Positions 61,401 through 64,000 of a stretch of DNA of 64,000 nucleotides are shown in pieces. The notes beneath the pieces are model-generated. The model saw nothing but the letters and a program-made list of their open reading frames with translations, did no database searches and was not told where the DNA came from. This DNA comes from Mangifera indica. Lineage: Eukaryota > Streptophyta > Magnoliopsida > Sapindales > Anacardiaceae. Numbering within the stretch: position 1 is the stretch's first letter; each line of letters opens with the position of its first letter. The DNA is taken from positions 992,001-1,056,000 of the forward strand of contig NC_058151.1 of the NCBI RefSeq assembly GCF_011075055.1. The letters are read 5' to 3'. The translations under genes were made by a program, and so were the position numbers.

Positions 61401-63625
61401 TCTGGATTCTCATTTGAAATATTTTGCAAATCATGATGTTTCTGATGGGAAGATGCTGGGTTAGTTGTATTAGTGTAAGTTTTCAGGTTCTCAGTATGAG
61501 AGACAGCAGATGCATTACAAGTCCTAGACATCCATGTTACAGAATGTTTACCATGCCGGTATGCATCTGTCACTTCATCCATTGTGCTACTTAAACCACA
61601 GCTAAAACTATCAGGCCTATCAATGTTCTTCAAGTTACCAGATTTCAAAACATAGAGATCAGGACTAGAAGCATCAAGGCGATAGCCTTTCCCATGCCTG
61701 TCCCATGTGTTCTTGAAAAACCAGTTCAGTTCAGCAATTAGATTCTCTGTTGGACATTCAAGTAACCTTGCCAGTCGTTGAGCTCCAAAAGAAAACGCAC
61801 TACAAATCCTAAAGAAGTTACCTGAAGGGAAACTTAAAATGGATAATTAGATCCTCTGTTGAAAAAATACATTTCAATATCAATCAAATGCTTCTTAAAA
61901 AGTAATGGCATTTTGAATTTGATAAGATCCCCTGCACTGTGCCTGTAGGGCCATGTGCATGAGCATTCAAGTCAACCTAGGAGCACTCTACAAGTCCCAG
62001 TTCAATCCCAATCCGGAGGCTCTAAATTATGCCAATAAAACTTGAATAGGAAAGATTGAATGGGGCTATGTAATTGCACCCAGAAGCTTGCATGTCAATT
62101 TTCCTGGTACACTAAACTCTTCTTAAACAAATAGACCTTGTTCATCCAACCTATCTTGTCAAATCATTCCTCTTTTATTTATTACTAAACATTAAGGATA
62201 TAAACACCAACAAATGATTAAATAAATTTAATCCTATTACAAATTAATATTGTCATGATTGACTACATAACAACAATAACAGTAACAGAGTCAGTACCAG
62301 TTAACCAACCTGCACAATCTGTTGTCCTCCAACCATCATAAAAATTTATCTCATTACAACTGTCAGCTAGTATTTTGATAAGTTGACAAATTTATAAAAT
62401 ACTTAGCAAAGAAACCACTTACCAAAAATATCATATCAATCAGAACCACAGTCAAATCAGAAAATCAAAAATTCAAAAAAAACAATGAAAATTAGAAATG
62501 TACCCATTTGGTTCTAGAAGGCCACTTAGGAAATGCAACAATAAAAGAGATGGCTCATCTTTCAGTTTTATATAGAACTCCATGATGAAAAGTTTGTGTT
62601 TTGTCTATATGTGGGAGGATAAACATATGCATTTGATTCACATGTATCAATATTCTCAATACATTTATGCAAAATAAGCAAATTAGAAAAATTATAATTC
62701 TAAAAAGAATCAACAACTTTGTCAATAAGAGTTAGCAGCAGAAATAGAAAACAGTTGCAGCTTATGTATATAATTCATATTATATACCTTTACTGACACT
62801 ACGCCCAAGATTGTTGTTTACACGCAATGGATCAATGATGTTAAAATGTTTCAAACTGAAGGGCTGCTCTAGATTCTCTTGGCCATGGGGCAAAACAGCA
62901 TAAACAGATGCACATGCGAAAACCAATTTGCTAAGTGGTAACTCTCCAACATCATTTCTTGGAGGATCCGCTGTAGTACATTATATAAAAAAATTAAAGT
63001 TGATTATAACCAAACACTTACTATGGTCATTGTTGAAGCAGATGATGACATAAATATGGGTCCACATATACCAGCCATGTCAGGGTGTGAACTAATTGGC
63101 ACTGGGCCCTGAAGACTAAGACAAAATTTATGCCAATCAAAACTGCTGAAGAACTCTAGAAAACGATAAAGAACCTGCACAGGAGATATAAAAGTATTAG
63201 ATGTATAAAAAACAAACAGAAAGATGCACAAAAATAATGAATACAACTACTTTCACCTCAAGAGGTCCAGCAAATGAATTATTGTAAACATGAAATATGT
63301 ACAAAACCAAGGTCTCCAATGCATAAGTCGAAATAAGACCATGATGAGATCCCAAGAGCCGGCTCTCATAGTAACACCAAGCTTTAATCAATGTAATGCT
63401 GCGCTTGAATAGATGACTATGGTTTATCAAGTTATCAATCTAGAAAAAGGAGAATATTTAGTTAGTCAAAAGTGCTACCAGTGAGACAAAAAGAGTATAC
63501 TTAAGAATTCACAAATAATAACAATATCTCACCTCCTCAAAGAAGCAAAGTGTACATAAACCACCAAGCTGGTTAATAGAGATGTCTACTACAACATTTT
63601 CTACAAGGCACTTTATTATTTTCAC
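58444..63625 (-). CDS. Nucleotidyltransferase / PAP-OAS1 substrate-binding-domain protein (partial, 5' end outside window)
   Basis: Visible exons in gene order are 63625-63533, 63439-63257, 63174-63072, 62970-62788, 61821-59489 and 59013-58444 (stop TAG), with consistent phases. The PAP/OAS1-type substrate-binding part is seen in VKIIKCLVENVVVDISINQ, LFKRSITLIKAWCYYESRLL, GSHHGLISTYALETLVLYIF, YRFLEFFSSFDWHKFCLSL and NIIDPLRVNNNLGRSVSKG. A FGAQRLARLLECP...NTWDRHGKG segment follows, then a long low-complexity Ser/Asn-rich region in the 2.3-kb exon. The conserved tail includes NMEFGSLAKRLEFGSLGAV. It resembles the Arabidopsis At3g61690 group. The catalytic nucleotidyltransferase domain would be in exons beyond the right edge, so activity cannot be judged. 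The donor at 63072 was chosen because it alone keeps phase with the next exon. Confidence 0.9.
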
Positions 63626-63677
63626 CTACAAATAGATGGGAAACATGTGAGAACAGAAAAGAGAATACATGAAGGAG

Positions 63678-64000
63678 GTGTTTGGTTTGGGTAATATTTT
63701 ATTACCAAAAGATAAAGATTACTTTAAAGATAGATTATTGGGTATAAATGAATACTGAGTTTGATAAAATTTGCTAAAAATGAAAAAAAATAAATAATTA
63801 TTGTGTTTAGTTAGAAATGATAAAAAAATACTAGTAAATTATTTTACTTAAATGCCCTTTGGTATAATTATTTTTAAATATTTTTTTATATTACTTATTA
63901 TATTAATTAGAAATTAATTTATTTTTATTCAAAAAATTAATAAATAATAATATAATTATAATAAAATTAAGAGTATCTTGGTAGTCTTTTAGTATCTAAG
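63678..64000. mobile_element. MITE, same family as 22460-22905 (right end outside window)
   Basis: Begins GGTGTTTGGTTTGGGTAA within an intron of the nucleotidyltransferase gene. It follows the reverse complement of 22460-22905 block by block (AGATAGATTATTGGGTATAAATGA, GATAAAATTTG, TAATTATTGTGTTTAGTTA, AAATTATTTTACTTAAATG). The element runs off the window. Confidence 0.75.

Noticed and set aside
1..64000. tRNA, rRNA, CRISPR or bacterial-type operon features
   Set aside because: None seen. Gene structure, introns and repeats are those of a plant nuclear genome.

Overview
This window is nuclear DNA of a flowering plant, most likely a eudicot. It is AT-rich, its genes carry many GT-AG introns, and it holds copia, hAT, Mutator-like and TRIM-type repeats. 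The recognisable proteins match well-known plant families. I cannot name the species from sequence alone.

Region 1 (1-5,340) is a graveyard. It holds the 3' part of a decayed Ty1/copia element whose 3' LTR is split by a GAACCG-rich hAT-type element with a perfect 8-bp target duplication. Next come a scrap of a CNGC1-like channel gene and a decayed pyruvate-kinase-family gene.

Region 2 (5,414-27,342) is a tandem segmental duplication of a cyclic nucleotide-gated channel (CNGC) locus, all on the minus strand. Each copy pairs a CNGC1-type gene with a strongly divergent, shortened CNGC-like gene downstream of it. Copy B (16,371-25,799, gene running on to 27,342) has an apparently complete CNGC1 (7 coding exons, 709 aa). 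Copy A (5,414-13,459) keeps only CNGC1 exons 6-7, broken by a hAT insertion. Both divergent CNGC-like genes (6,886-9,837 and 17,830-20,778) have open, collinear exons. They lack most of the C-linker, the IQ/calmodulin region and most S4 charges. TE insertions layer the history. A long-inverted-repeat Mutator-like element is shared by both copies. A hAT is only in A. A TRIM and a MITE are only in B.

Region 3 (27,343-64,000) is more ordinary. It carries a type 2C protein phosphatase (+, 32,411-36,877), a DnaJ/DUF3444 protein (+, 43,778-46,090) with a 2.3-kb 5'-leader intron, and a trehalose-6-phosphate phosphatase (+, 54,456-57,541) with a 2.8-kb leader intron containing four G-boxes. The 3' part of a nucleotidyltransferase/PAP-OAS1-like gene follows (-, 58,444 to beyond the right edge). 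Gene-poor stretches between them hold AT-rich DNA, microsatellites, dispersed repeats and a local tandem duplication (46,315-48,800).

The genes do not form one pathway. The functional theme is signalling: a Ca2+-permeable channel and its relatives, a phosphatase, and trehalose-6-phosphate control. The most unusual content is the paired divergent CNGC genes and the TRIM whose LTRs look far too diverged for its apparent insertion age.
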